Shown piece after piece: positions 36,126-45,400 of a DNA stretch of 64,000 nucleotides. Both the position numbers and the translations under genes were made by a program. The notes beneath the pieces were generated by a model. It was not told the DNA's origin, searched no databases, and worked only from the letters and a program-made list of their open reading frames with translations. Position 1 is the first letter of the stretch. Each line of letters begins with the position of its first letter. The stretch is from Humibacillus sp. DSM 29435 (lineage in GTDB: Bacteria; Actinomycetota; Actinomycetes; Actinomycetales; Dermatophilaceae): positions 1-64,000 of the forward strand of contig NZ_MAST01000016.1 in assembly GCF_001758225.1 (NCBI RefSeq), given 5' to 3'.

Positions 36126-38380
36126 GACTGCTCCCCCTCCGCCAGCAGCCACGCCTGCTGGGGCCCGGTCTTGGTCTGGAACTGGCCCGCCTCGGTGAAC
36201 GGCACGGCATCCCGCGCGGTGTCGTACACGGTCTGGGTGACGTAGACGCCGGGCTGGTTGTCGGACTGCACCCGGAAGGCGAGGTTCACGCTGTCGCCCC
36301 AGAGGTCGTAGACGGCCGAGCCTCCGACCAGCCCGCTGGTCACCGGTCCGCTGTCGATACCAGCCCTGATCGCCAGCGTGATGCCGTGCTGGGCGCCGAC
36401 CATCGCGACGTCGCGCTGCACCTCCTTGGCGAAGTCGAGGCAACGCCCGACATGGTCGACCCGCGGAACGACGAGGCCGCAGGTGGCCGAGAACCCGGAA
36501 CGGAGCGTGCGCACCTTCTCCAGCCCGTGCTTGTTGGCGGCACGGTCTATGACGGCCACGATCTCGTTGAGCACCACCAGCGACTCGGCGGCCGACCGGT
36601 CGCGGGTGCCCTCGTCGAGGCCGTCGATGGTGCCGTAGACGACCGACACGTCGATGTGTTCCTCGACGATGTTCTGCTCACCTTCGCGGTAGCGGCGGGC
36701 CACGTTCTCGGGCATGAGCGTGGAGACCATGCGGTCGTTCTCCTGCGTCTGCTCGTCGAGCAGCTCCTGTTTCGTGCTGAGGCTGGTGGCCATGTCGTTG
36801 AAGGCGAGGCCCAGGTCGGCAAACTCGTCGTCACCCTTGGGCACGACGCGAGCCGCGAGGTTGCCGCCGGCCACCTCGCGCACGGCCGTGAGCAACCGCT
36901 TGACCGGTCGCGTGAAGGCTCGGGCCAGCAGGGTCGACAGCAAGGTGATGAGCAGCACCGCCCCGATGGTGATGGCGGCGAGCACCCGGAAGAGGTTCGT
37001 CACCGGCGCGAGCGCCTCGTCCTCATCCACCTGGGCGAGCACCGACCAGGTCAGCCCGTCGACGGTGAGTGGTGCGTAGGCGGTGATAACGCGGCGCCCG
37101 AGGTAGTCGGTCTCGGTGACCGTTCCGGTCTTGCCGGCCAGGGCCATCGACACCGAGGGGCTGTCGACCTTCTGCAACAGGATCGGGTTCTTCTCCTTGA
37201 CGATGGCGTCAGCCACGGCCGCCGGTGTGCCGTTGTCGATGGTGAGCTGGCGGTACTCCTTCGGCTTCTGCAGCAGAATCCGGGAGGTTGAGCGCATGGT
37301 GTGATCGGGCCCGACGAGATAGACCTCACCGCTCTGGCCGAGGCCGCTGGTGGCCCAGGTGCCCTTGCCGGTCATCGTGTTGTTGATCGTGTCGACCGGC
37401 AGCTGCACGACGAGCGCTCCCGTCAGCTTGCCGTCGACCCCGATGGGGGAGACGCCGAAGATGGTGGGCGTGTTGTAGCTGGGGGCGTAGGCCTCGTAGT
37501 CGACCACGGCGAAGGCGTTGACGGAGTTGGCCTTGAACACGTCCTTGATGGCGGTGGCCAGGGCCGAGTCGCGGTAGGCCCCGTTGAGGAGGTTGACGCC
37601 GAGGTCGGCGCCCTTGTACGTCGTGTAGACCGAGTTGCCATCGGGGTCGACGAGCATGACGTCCTCGAACCCGTTCTGCACGGTGACGTTGCGAAAGAAC
37701 GGGTGGTACTTGGCGTGGGCCGTCGACCACGCGCTGCCATCGCCGGCGTCGGTGTTCTCGACGGCCTTGTCGAAGTCGGTGAAGGGTGCGGTGTACTTCG
37801 CCTGCAGGTACCAGCCGGCGTTGCTGCGCGGGTAGAAGGCCGGGGGGGCGACCTCACCGTTGACGTGCGGCGCCAGGTTCGGCACGAACACGTTCTGGTA
37901 GTACCTCTCGACCGCGGCCCGGTCGGCGGGGGCCACCGGTTGCCGGTTCAGGCTCTGGTAGCCGGTCTCGAAGTCGCGCATGGCGTCCTGGGCGATGCCG
38001 GTGCTGTTGAGGATGGTGTTGGTGCGCAGCGACGCCTCGGCGGCGGTGATCTGCTTCAGCCGGGCGTCACCCACCGCGATGACCTTGTCCTTGGCCGCCT
38101 GAGTGAGCGCCGTGCTGGCCAACCGGTAGCTGATCAGCCCCGTGGCCAGGATGGACACGATGCTGACGCCGAGCAGCATCGCGAGCAGCTTCGACTGGAT
38201 GCCGAGCCGCGACCACATCCCAGCCCGACGGTGTGGCGTGGCCGAGGTGGGCGTCAACGCCGGCGAGGCACCACCGTTGCCCGGGTCAGCGGGCGATGCG
38301 GTTGCGGCGCTGGGCGCTGGTGACGGGGCGTCTGCCTCTGATGAGGCCTCGCGCTGCGTGGGGGTGAGCGGCTGAGTCAT
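36122..38380 (-). CDS. Membrane sensor with degenerate class III cyclase domain
   Basis: 752 residues: a low-complexity N-terminal tail, a membrane segment (LLAMLLGVSIVSILATGLIS), a large extracellular Cache-like sensor, a second membrane segment (LAAITIGAVLLITLLSTLLA), HAMP, then a class III adenylate/guanylate cyclase domain. WGDSVNLAFRVQS is intact, but the first metal aspartate (FADI in active enzymes) reads YGTI, with threonine at 584. The second (GD in KTIGD) reads RS, with serine at 628. Both catalytic metal ligands therefore appear lost. It is probably a signalling pseudo-enzyme, or its product differs. It heads the channel-lipoprotein-adhesin-sortase operon. Confidence 0.82.
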   Translation of the reverse strand: MTQPLTPTQREASSEADAPSPAPSAATASPADPGNGGASPALTPTSATPHRRAGMWSRLGIQSKLLAMLLGVSIVSILATGLISYRLASTALTQAAKDKVIAVGDARLKQITAAEASLRTNTILNSTGIAQDAMRDFETGYQSLNRQPVAPADRAAVERYYQNVFVPNLAPHVNGEVAPPAFYPRSNAGWYLQAKYTAPFTDFDKAVENTDAGDGSAWSTAHAKYHPFFRNVTVQNGFEDVMLVDPDGNSVYTTYKGADLGVNLLNGAYRDSALATAIKDVFKANSVNAFAVVDYEAYAPSYNTPTIFGVSPIGVDGKLTGALVVQLPVDTINNTMTGKGTWATSGLGQSGEVYLVGPDHTMRSTSRILLQKPKEYRQLTIDNGTPAAVADAIVKEKNPILLQKVDSPSVSMALAGKTGTVTETDYLGRRVITAYAPLTVDGLTWSVLAQVDEDEALAPVTNLFRVLAAITIGAVLLITLLSTLLARAFTRPVKRLLTAVREVAGGNLAARVVPKGDDEFADLGLAFNDMATSLSTKQELLDEQTQENDRMVSTLMPENVARRYREGEQNIVEEHIDVSVVYGTIDGLDEGTRDRSAAESLVVLNEIVAVIDRAANKHGLEKVRTLRSGFSATCGLVVPRVDHVGRCLDFAKEVQRDVAMVGAQHGITLAIRAGIDSGPVTSGLVGGSAVYDLWGDSVNLAFRVQSDNQPGVYVTQTVYDTARDAVPFTEAGQFQTKTGPQQAWLLAEGEQS

Positions 38381-38440
38381 GTCCAGGTTCCCGATTGAGG
38401 TTAAGGGGGAGGAAGGGAGAGGGGGCGCAAAGGCGCGGGT

Positions 38441-39187
38441 CTACTGCGGTACCGAGGCGCTGGTGGGGTCCTTGTCGCCCTTGGGAACGGCGGTCTCGAA
38501 GAGGGGAGCGACGAGGGCGGCGAGAGCGCCTCCGATCATGGGGGCGACGATGAACATCCACAGGTGGGTCAGGGGGGTGCCGCCTTCGAAGAGGGCGGGG
38601 CCGATGGAGCGGGCGGGGTTGACCGAGGTGCCGTCCAGGGGAATCCCGACGAGGTGGATGACGGTGAGCACGAGCCCGATGGCGAGGCCGGCGAAGCCGG
38701 GGGCGGCGGCCCGGCTGGTGACCAGCAGCACGACGAAGACGAGCAGGAAGGTGAGCACGACCTCGAGCACGAAGGTGCCGCCGGCAGTGATGCTCTTGCC
38801 CCAGTCGTTGGTGCCGAGCCCGCCGGTCTGGTCGGTGACGCCCCCGAACCCGGACACCATGAGCTTGATCAGCGCGGCGGCCACGATGGCCCCCACGAGC
38901 TGGGCCACCCAGTAGTAGGCGGCCTCGGTGGTGGTGATTCCCTTGTTCAGCAGCACCCCGAGGGTTACGGCGGGGTTGACGTGGCAGCCGGAGACCGGCC
39001 CGATGGAGTAGGCCAGGGCGAGCAGGACCAGCCCGAAGCTGAGCGCGACGCCGACCGGGCCGAGCCGGTCGATGCCGAAGACGGCTGAGCCGACGCCGAA
39101 GAAGACGAGGATGAAGGTGCCCACGGCTTCGGCCACCGCTTGTCGGGTGGCGGTCGGCTTGAGGATGGGCGTGGTCTCGCTGGACAT
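38441..39187 (-). CDS. MIP-family channel (aquaporin/glycerol facilitator)
   Basis: A 248-residue, six-segment channel with both family signatures, HVNPAVT and SVNPARS. ATG 39187 is chosen because GAAAGG precedes it and upstream residues in the open frame look non-coding. The residues around the second NPA box (GTSVNPARSIGPALF) fit a water channel better than a glycerol facilitator, which usually has NPARD; this is an inference. It lies 60 nt upstream of the cyclase-like sensor on the same strand and could be co-transcribed, an interesting link to the mechanosensitive channel. Confidence 0.88.
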   Translation of the reverse strand: MSSETTPILKPTATRQAVAEAVGTFILVFFGVGSAVFGIDRLGPVGVALSFGLVLLALAYSIGPVSGCHVNPAVTLGVLLNKGITTTEAAYYWVAQLVGAIVAAALIKLMVSGFGGVTDQTGGLGTNDWGKSITAGGTFVLEVVLTFLLVFVVLLVTSRAAAPGFAGLAIGLVLTVIHLVGIPLDGTSVNPARSIGPALFEGGTPLTHLWMFIVAPMIGGALAALVAPLFETAVPKGDKDPTSASVPQ

Positions 39188-39296
39188 GGAGGGGCCTTTC
39201 GGGGTTCGAGGTCGTCGGAGGGGGCGAAGGTGGGCGGGGCAGTGGTGGAGCGGCGGAACAGGCGAGTCAGGGGTCGGTGGCAATCGGGCGGTGGGT

Positions 39297-39971
39297 TCAT
39301 TCGTGAGGGTCGCGTCGGAGCGCCCGCACCTCGCTGGCCAGAAAACGGCGGTGGTTGCCGAGCGTGCGCACCGAGGTCAGACGACCGCTCTCGGCCCATC
39401 TCGTGATCGTCTTGGGATGCACCCGGAAGTACGCTGCGACCTCACCCGGCGTCAGCAGCTGCTCGTCAGCCTCGGAGATGGCGTCCTGCCCGTCGCGATG
39501 GGTTCCGGACGACGAAGACGCAGGTGGCCGCGACGACTCCATGACGTGCAGGCTGACCGCTGGCTCGCTCCCCAGGTTCACAACCCGGTGGAGGTGTCGG
39601 GCGAAGAAGACCACCTGCTCCGGGGCTGGCACGGTAAGAACCCGTGACGGAGTCGCTGCGGGAGAGTCGAGGTCGACGGCAGAGGGGTAGTTCGCGACCT
39701 GCTCCGTCAGCTCACCTCGAACCGCCGCGAACCCCCCCGCGTTCTGGTGGACGTGCCATGTTGTCGCCTGCTGCGGCAACCACGTCAGCAGCCACGCCTC
39801 GACGTCTCCGTCTGCCAGCCTGATCCTTAGTCGTTCGACAGCGTCGAACCGAACCAGGTGCTGCCACTCTTCGCCTCGCGCCGTGACCTGGGCCAAGGCG
39901 TCTGTGACCGATCCCGGACCGACGACGGTGTCGCCGCCCTGGCCGGTGCCCTCGATGTCGTGACTTATCAC
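39297..39971 (-). CDS. Cupin (cysteine-dioxygenase-like) and BldC-like HTH fusion protein
   Basis: 224 residues from GTG 39971; the open frame reaches GTG 40100, but those 43 codons have poor third-position GC and an arginine-rich product. The N-terminal two-thirds has the cysteine-dioxygenase cupin pattern: WLLTWLPQQATTWHVHQNAGG, GELTEQV and HLHRVVNLGSEPAVSLHV, with three histidines placed as metal ligands. The C-terminus is a MerR/BldC-like DNA-binding helix-turn-helix: LTPGEVAAYFRVHPKTITRW then LGNHRRFLASEVRAL. It may be a metabolite- or thiol-sensing regulator rather than an enzyme. Two copies of a 24-bp sequence with a palindromic core lie at its start codon and about 200 nt upstream. 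Confidence 0.75.
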   Translation of the reverse strand: MISHDIEGTGQGGDTVVGPGSVTDALAQVTARGEEWQHLVRFDAVERLRIRLADGDVEAWLLTWLPQQATTWHVHQNAGGFAAVRGELTEQVANYPSAVDLDSPAATPSRVLTVPAPEQVVFFARHLHRVVNLGSEPAVSLHVMESSRPPASSSSGTHRDGQDAISEADEQLLTPGEVAAYFRVHPKTITRWAESGRLTSVRTLGNHRRFLASEVRALRRDPHE

Positions 39972-39972
39972 G
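39949..39972. promoter_or_regulatory. Operator-like repeat copy 1 (overlaps start of the cupin-HTH gene)
   Basis: A 24-bp sequence beginning CCCTCGATGT and ending in CGTGACTTATCACG, an inverted repeat with one mismatch, spans the chosen GTG start. A copy matching 23 of 24 positions lies at 40156-40179. Confidence 0.55.
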
Positions 39973-40272
39973 GCGCTGACACTGACCGATCCCCGTGAAG
40001 TACGGAACCAGGAGTTCCGGATTTGTCGGCACCGGAGCGCGCGCCTTGTGCGGACCGAAGAGTCTCTCGTCGAGAAGCCGTGCCGGAATCGTCGGACCAC
40101 GACTCACATGGATTGCCGTGGCGGTGGTGCGATGAGTTGCGTGTCATCGTGATGTCCCTCGATGTCGTGACTTGTCACGTCCATCATTCGGGTCATCTCG
40201 GGCCATCGTCGACCTAGTTCGGCGTCAACCGTCCGACACTTCCGGCCAACGGTGGCGGGCTGAGATAGGCAG
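39972..40272. other. Intergenic region between the cupin-HTH and DJ-1/AraC regulator genes
   Basis: About 300 nt with lower GC than its surroundings. It contains the second operator-like repeat (40156-40179) and part of an open reading frame that I judge non-coding. No RNA gene or conserved protein is visible. Confidence 0.5.
40156..40179. promoter_or_regulatory. Operator-like repeat copy 2
   Basis: It starts CCCTCGATGT and ends in CGTGACTTGTCACG, here a perfect 6-2-6 palindrome. It differs from copy 1 at one position and lies 207 nt from it. Confidence 0.6.
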
Positions 40273-41223
40273 TCAAACGGCGAAGGTGCGGCGGTACTCG
40301 TGCGGTGTCAGGCCGATCTCGCGGACGAAGTGCCGCCGGAGCGCGGTGCTGGACGGGAAGCCACACCGTCGCGCCGTCCCCTCCATGTCCAGATCGGTCG
40401 CCTCGAGAAGATGCCGAGCCCGCAGCACCCGCTGCACGGTGAGCCAGCGGTGGGGGGTCGTTCCGACCTGCTCGCTGAACTTGCGGGTGAACGTGCGTTC
40501 TGACATGTGGGCCCTCGCGGCCAGATCCGGTACGGCGTGGTCGCGTTCGAGATGTTCGACCGCCCACTCCATGACCTTTTGGAGACCTGCGTCGCCGGTC
40601 TCGATCGGCACCTGGTAGTCGATGTACTGCCGCTGGCCACCGATCCGGTGAGGAGCCACGATCATGCGTCTGGCAATGACGTTGGCGACCTCTGATCCCA
40701 GCTCGCTCCGCACCACGTGCAGGCAGGCGTCGATGCCCGCCGCGGTGCCGGCGCTGGTCAGCACCGGCCCGTCTTGCACGTACAGCACGTCGAGGTCGAC
40801 CACGGCGTCGGGGTAGAGCAGCGACAACAGTCGAGAGAAGCGCCAGTGGGTGGCGCAGGTGCGTCCGTCGAGCAATCCTGCTGCGCCCAGGGTGAACGCG
40901 CCGGAGCACACCGACATCACCCGCGCGTCTCGGCTGGCGCAGTCGCGAAGCACGTCGAGCATGTCGTCGTTGAAGGGCCCCCGCACCGGACCACCCGGGA
41001 TGGCCACGAGGTCGGCGTCGCGGGCGCCGTCCAGGGAGTGGGAGGCGACGATGGAGATCCCGGACGGGGTCTTGAGGGGAATGTCCGGGGTGGGTGAGCA
41101 GACCCTGAAGTCGAAGGCCGGAACGCCGTCACTCGTGCGGTCGACACCGAAGATCTCGCACATGACCCCGAGCTCGAAGACAGCCACGGGCTCCTGGACG
41201 ATCACCGCCACGGTGCTCAACAT
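40273..41223 (-). CDS. GlxA-type AraC regulator with DJ-1/PfpI-like domain
   Basis: A 316-residue regulator. ATG 41223 has GAGGAC upstream. The N-terminal DJ-1/PfpI-like domain (VAVIVQEPVAVFELGVMCEI, LVAIPGGP, VMSVCSGAFTLGAAGLLDGR with the elbow cysteine) is a ligand-sensing fold. The C-terminal AraC DNA-binding region has two helix-turn-helices (LAARAHMSERTFTRKFSEQV, TARRCGFPSSTALRRHF) ending in GLTPHEYRRTF. The ligand is unknown. It is divergent from another AraC-type gene, and an extended palindrome lies between them. Confidence 0.9.
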   Translation of the reverse strand: MLSTVAVIVQEPVAVFELGVMCEIFGVDRTSDGVPAFDFRVCSPTPDIPLKTPSGISIVASHSLDGARDADLVAIPGGPVRGPFNDDMLDVLRDCASRDARVMSVCSGAFTLGAAGLLDGRTCATHWRFSRLLSLLYPDAVVDLDVLYVQDGPVLTSAGTAAGIDACLHVVRSELGSEVANVIARRMIVAPHRIGGQRQYIDYQVPIETGDAGLQKVMEWAVEHLERDHAVPDLAARAHMSERTFTRKFSEQVGTTPHRWLTVQRVLRARHLLEATDLDMEGTARRCGFPSSTALRRHFVREIGLTPHEYRRTFAV

Positions 41224-41269
41224 GTCCTCAGTATGGTGCCTGGCCAGACGATATCTCGGTCTCACCATT

Positions 41270-41288
41270 CCGCTAATCTGGTTAGCGG
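41270..41288. promoter_or_regulatory. Palindromic operator between divergent AraC-family genes
   Basis: CCGCTAATCTGGTTAGCGG is a perfect inverted repeat (7-bp arms, 5-nt centre), 47 nt from the GlxA-type start and 58 nt from the AraC start chosen at 41346. It is AT-richer than its surroundings. Confidence 0.6.
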
Positions 41289-41345
41289 TCCTGCAGTCGG
41301 TGCAAAGGGGTGGTCGATGTTCTCGTCCCAGGGTCGCGTTCCGGA

Positions 41346-42341
41346 ATGGTCAGCGACGTGAGGCAAGGTCGGTGGGCCCACACCTTCGACTCCGGCCTCA
41401 CCGTCGGGGGCCCTGAGGGGCTCGATCTGATGTCCCTCTCCTGTCGCATGACGAGCCCGGTGCCGAACCTCTTCCGCGCACGAATTCATAGTTTTGCCTT
41501 CGACGACCTCCACGTGACGCGCACGCGTGCGCAGCACCTGGTCTCCGTCCGAGAGAAAGACATGGTCGAGGACTCCGTCTCTGAGCACCTGCAGATCGAC
41601 TTCCTGGTCGCCGGCGGCATGCACACCGACCACCAGCGCCGGACGTTCACCACCGAAGCCGGGCAGGTCGCGATCCTCTTTCCGGGCGACCCCTTCACGG
41701 TCACGGTCACCGAGCCCGCCGAGTCGGTTCAGTTCTACCTCCCGGTCAGTTTCTTGGCAGAGCACGGACTGTCGCCTCGCGACCTGGCCGGTTTCGGGGG
41801 CGAGCCTTCTCCGATCGGATTGGCGACCCGTCAGTTCCTCACGTCGCTGTCGGGTGGCTCGTCGGGGCCGGTGTCTGCGATGTCCGCCGGAGCCGTCTCT
41901 CGAGCCCTGCTCGAGCTCGGTCTCGGCATGCTCCTCGAGATGCAGGGTGGGCAGCCGGCTCCGGCGGATGTCCGCGAAGCGCTTCGCGTTCGGGCGAGGG
42001 CTCATGTGGCGAGGCGGGCACATGACCCCGATCTCAGCGTTGACCAGGTGGCCGCCCACATCGGCACGAGCCGCCGCTACCTGCAGTCGCTCTTCACCGA
42101 CGAGCCCCTGGGCGTGGGCGATCTGATCCGTGATGTGCGGTTGCAGCGCGCTGCTGAGAACCTGCTCATGCAACCGAGTCTCCCGATCGGCCGGGTAGCG
42201 TTGGCGACCGGGTTTCGTGGGCCCGACCAGTTCAATCGCGCCTTCCGGTCGGCTTACGGCGACTCGCCCTCCGAGTTCCGGCGACGAAATCAGCGCCTCG
42301 GGCCGCCGGACGAGCAGGTGGGTGCTGTCGCCGAGGCGTGA
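41346..42341 (+). CDS. AraC-family transcriptional regulator
   Basis: 331 residues from ATG 41346; a GTG at 41310 in the same frame is the alternative and neither has a clear ribosome site. The N-terminal part resembles the AraC-binding-like domain with a beta-rich core (LQIDFLVAGGMHTDHQRRTF, GQVAILFPGDPFTVTV). The C-terminal DNA-binding domain has VDQVAAHIGTSRRYLQSLF and GRVALATGFRGPDQFNRAFR, ending in GDSPSEFRRRN, the usual signature. No target is known; the divergent GlxA-type gene and the shared palindrome suggest cross-regulation. Confidence 0.85.
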   Translation: MVSDVRQGRWAHTFDSGLTVGGPEGLDLMSLSCRMTSPVPNLFRARIHSFAFDDLHVTRTRAQHLVSVREKDMVEDSVSEHLQIDFLVAGGMHTDHQRRTFTTEAGQVAILFPGDPFTVTVTEPAESVQFYLPVSFLAEHGLSPRDLAGFGGEPSPIGLATRQFLTSLSGGSSGPVSAMSAGAVSRALLELGLGMLLEMQGGQPAPADVREALRVRARAHVARRAHDPDLSVDQVAAHIGTSRRYLQSLFTDEPLGVGDLIRDVRLQRAAENLLMQPSLPIGRVALATGFRGPDQFNRAFRSAYGDSPSEFRRRNQRLGPPDEQVGAVAEA

Positions 42342-42416
42342 GCGCGGCGTTGGCGGGCCTGCCGTTGAAGAACACGATGGATGCCGCTGTCGGCGGCGGG
42401 TGGCAGGGTGGTGGAG

Positions 42417-45400
42417 ATGGCCAAGGTCAAGAAGACAGACGCGCTCGCGCGGTTCTCACCGGCAACTGCCGAATGGTTCCGCAACAGCTTCAGCGTGCCC
42501 ACCCCCGCCCAGGAGGGGGCCTGGAACGCCATCAGCTCGGGCCATCACTGCGTCGTCGTGGCGCCCACGGGGTCGGGCAAGACCCTCTCCGCCTTTCTCT
42601 GGGCCATCGACCGCATGACCACCGAGCCGGCGCCGGAAGAGAAGCTGGCCCGCTGCCGAGTGCTGTACATCTCCCCGATGAAGGCCCTTGCCGTCGACGT
42701 CGAACGCAACCTGCGCGCCCCGCTCGTCGGCATCGGTCACGCTGCCGCCCGCCTCGGGGTGGCGCCACCCGACATCAGTGTCAGTGTGCGCTCGGGTGAC
42801 ACCCCGGCCATCGAGCGACGCCAGTTCGCCCGCACGCCGAGCGACATCCTCATCACCACCCCCGAGTCGTTGTTCCTCATGCTCACTTCGGCCTTGCGCG
42901 AGGCGCTCAAGGGGGTGCAGACCGTCATCGTCGACGAGGTGCACGCGGTCGCAGGCACCAAGCGCGGAGCCCACCTGGCCCTCAGTCTCGACCGCCTCGA
43001 CGCGCTGCTCGACAAGCCCGCCCAGCGGGTGGGCCTGTCGGCGACGGTGCGCCCCGTCGAGGAGGTGGCCCGCTTCCTCGCCGGCGGCCGCCCCGTCGAG
43101 ATCGTGCAGCCGGTGTCGACCAAGCAGTGGGACCTCGAGGTCGTCGTGCCGGTGCCCGACCTCGGCGAGCTGGCCGGGGCCGCCGCCGAGATCTCGCCGG
43201 GAGTGCCCGACCTCAGCGGGCCGGCGGCGGGTCAGGCGCCCCAGGCGAGCATCTGGCCGCACGTCGAGGAGCGCATCGTCGACCTGATCGCCGGCCATCG
43301 CTCGACCATCGTGTTCGCCAACTCGCGCCGCCTGGCCGAGCGGCTCACCTCCCGCCTCAACGAGATCTGGGAAGACCGCCTCGCCGCCGCCGAGCTCGAG
43401 GCCGCCGCTCTCGACGGGTCACCGATCGAGCTGGCGGATGCCGCAGAGCGCGCTGAGCGGCATCCGGCCGGATCGGTGCGCACCCCCGCCGTGGTGATGG
43501 CGCAGGCGGGCACCTCGCGCGGGGCCCCTGCGGTGCTCGCCCGGGCCCACCACGGCTCGGTGAGCAAAGACCACCGCGCCGCGATCGAGGACGACCTCAA
43601 GGCGGGTCGGCTGCCCGCCGTGGTCGCCACGAGCAGCCTCGAGCTCGGCATCGACATGGGCGCCGTCGACCTCGTGATCCAGGTCGAGAGCCCGCCCAGC
43701 GTCGCCAGCGGCCTGCAGCGGGTCGGTCGGGCGGGGCACCAGGTGGGCGCCGTCAGCCAGGGGGTGATGTTCCCGAAGTTCCGCGGCGACCTCGTGCAGA
43801 CTGCGGTGGTCGTCGAGCGGATGCGGGCCGGCGCCATCGAGAGCCTGCGCATCCCGGCCAACCCGGTCGACGTGCTCGCCCAGCACATCGTGGCGATGTG
43901 CGCGATGGACGAGTGGAGCGTGGCCGACCTCGAGGCGCTGGTGCGCCGGTCGGCCAGCTTCGCCGGGCTGCCCCACTCGGTGCTCGAGGCGACCCTCGAC
44001 ATGCTGGCCGGGCGCTACCCGAGCGACGAGTTCGCCGAGCTGCGCCCTCGCATCGTCTGGGATCGTGTCGCCGACACCCTCACCGGTCGGCGCGGTGCCC
44101 AGCGCCTGGCCGTGACGAGTGGCGGCACCATCCCCGACCGCGGCCTCTACGCCGTCTTCCTCGCCACCGGCGAGGGTCCGGGACGCCGAGTCGGCGAGCT
44201 CGACGAGGAGATGGTCTACGAGTCGCGGGTGGGCGACGTGTTCACCCTCGGCACCTCCACCTGGCGCATTGAAGACATCACCCACGATCGCGTGCTCGTC
44301 ACGCCCGCGCCGGGGCAGCCGGGCAAGCTGCCGTTCTGGAAGGGCGACCAGCAGGGTCGGCCCGCCGAGCTGGGCCGGGCCCTCGGCGCGTTCGTACGCG
44401 AGATCGTCGGCCTGACGCCCGAGCGGGCCCGCGAGCGGGTCACCGCGGCCGGGCTCGACGAGTGGGCCGCCGACAACCTGCTGGGCTACCTGCACGAGCA
44501 GAAGGAGGCCACCCGGCACGTGCCCGACGACCGCACCATCGTGGTCGAGCGGTTCCGTGACGAGATCGGCGACTGGCGGGTCGCCGTGCTGTCGCCGTTC
44601 GGTGGGCAGGTGCACGCGCCGTGGGCCCTCTGCGTGGCGGCGCGCATGCGCGAGCGCTTCGGCGTCGACGTGCAGGCCATGCACGGCGACGACGGCATCG
44701 TCTTTCGCCTGCCCGACCTCGAGTTCGAAGAGGCCTCGGGCGACGGTGGCGCCATCGGCCAGCAGCTGATCGAGCTGATCAGCATGGAGCCCGACGAGGT
44801 GAGCGAGCTCGTCACCACCGAGATCGGCGGATCGGCCCTGTTCGCAGCCCGGTTCAGGGAATGCGCGGCTCGTGCTCTGCTGCTTCCGCGGCGCCGTCCC
44901 GACCGCCGTCAGCCGCTCTGGCAGCAGCGCCAGCGGTCGGCGGCCCTGCTCGAGGTCGCCAGCCAGTACCCGACCTTCCCGATCGTGCTCGAGGCGGTGC
45001 GTGAGTGCGTGCAAGACGTGTTCGACGTGCCCGGCCTCGTCGAGCTGATGACCCAGGTGCGCTCGCGGGCGGTCACGCTCGTCGACGTCGAGTCACGCCA
45101 ACCCTCGCCCTTCGCCAAGTCGCTCGTGTTCGGCTACGTCGCCCAGTACCTCTACGAGGGCGACTCCCCGCTGGCCGAGCGCCGCGCTGCTGCTCTCGCC
45201 CTCGACCCGTCGCTGCTCGCCGAGCTGCTCGGCCAGGGCGAGGTGCTCGCCCTTCGCGACCTGCTCGACCCTCAGGCGGTGGCCCGCACCGAGGCCGAGC
45301 TGCAACGGCTCACCCCCGAACGGGGAGCCCGCGATGCCGACGACCTCTCTGACCTCGTACGGGTGCTCGGGCCGCTGTCGATGAGCGACATCGTGGCGCG

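Noticed and set aside
39972-40100. 43-codon N-terminal extension of the cupin-HTH protein
   Set aside because: Third positions are not GC-biased and the product is arginine-rich without similarity to the family; the operator-like repeat at the inner start also argues against it.
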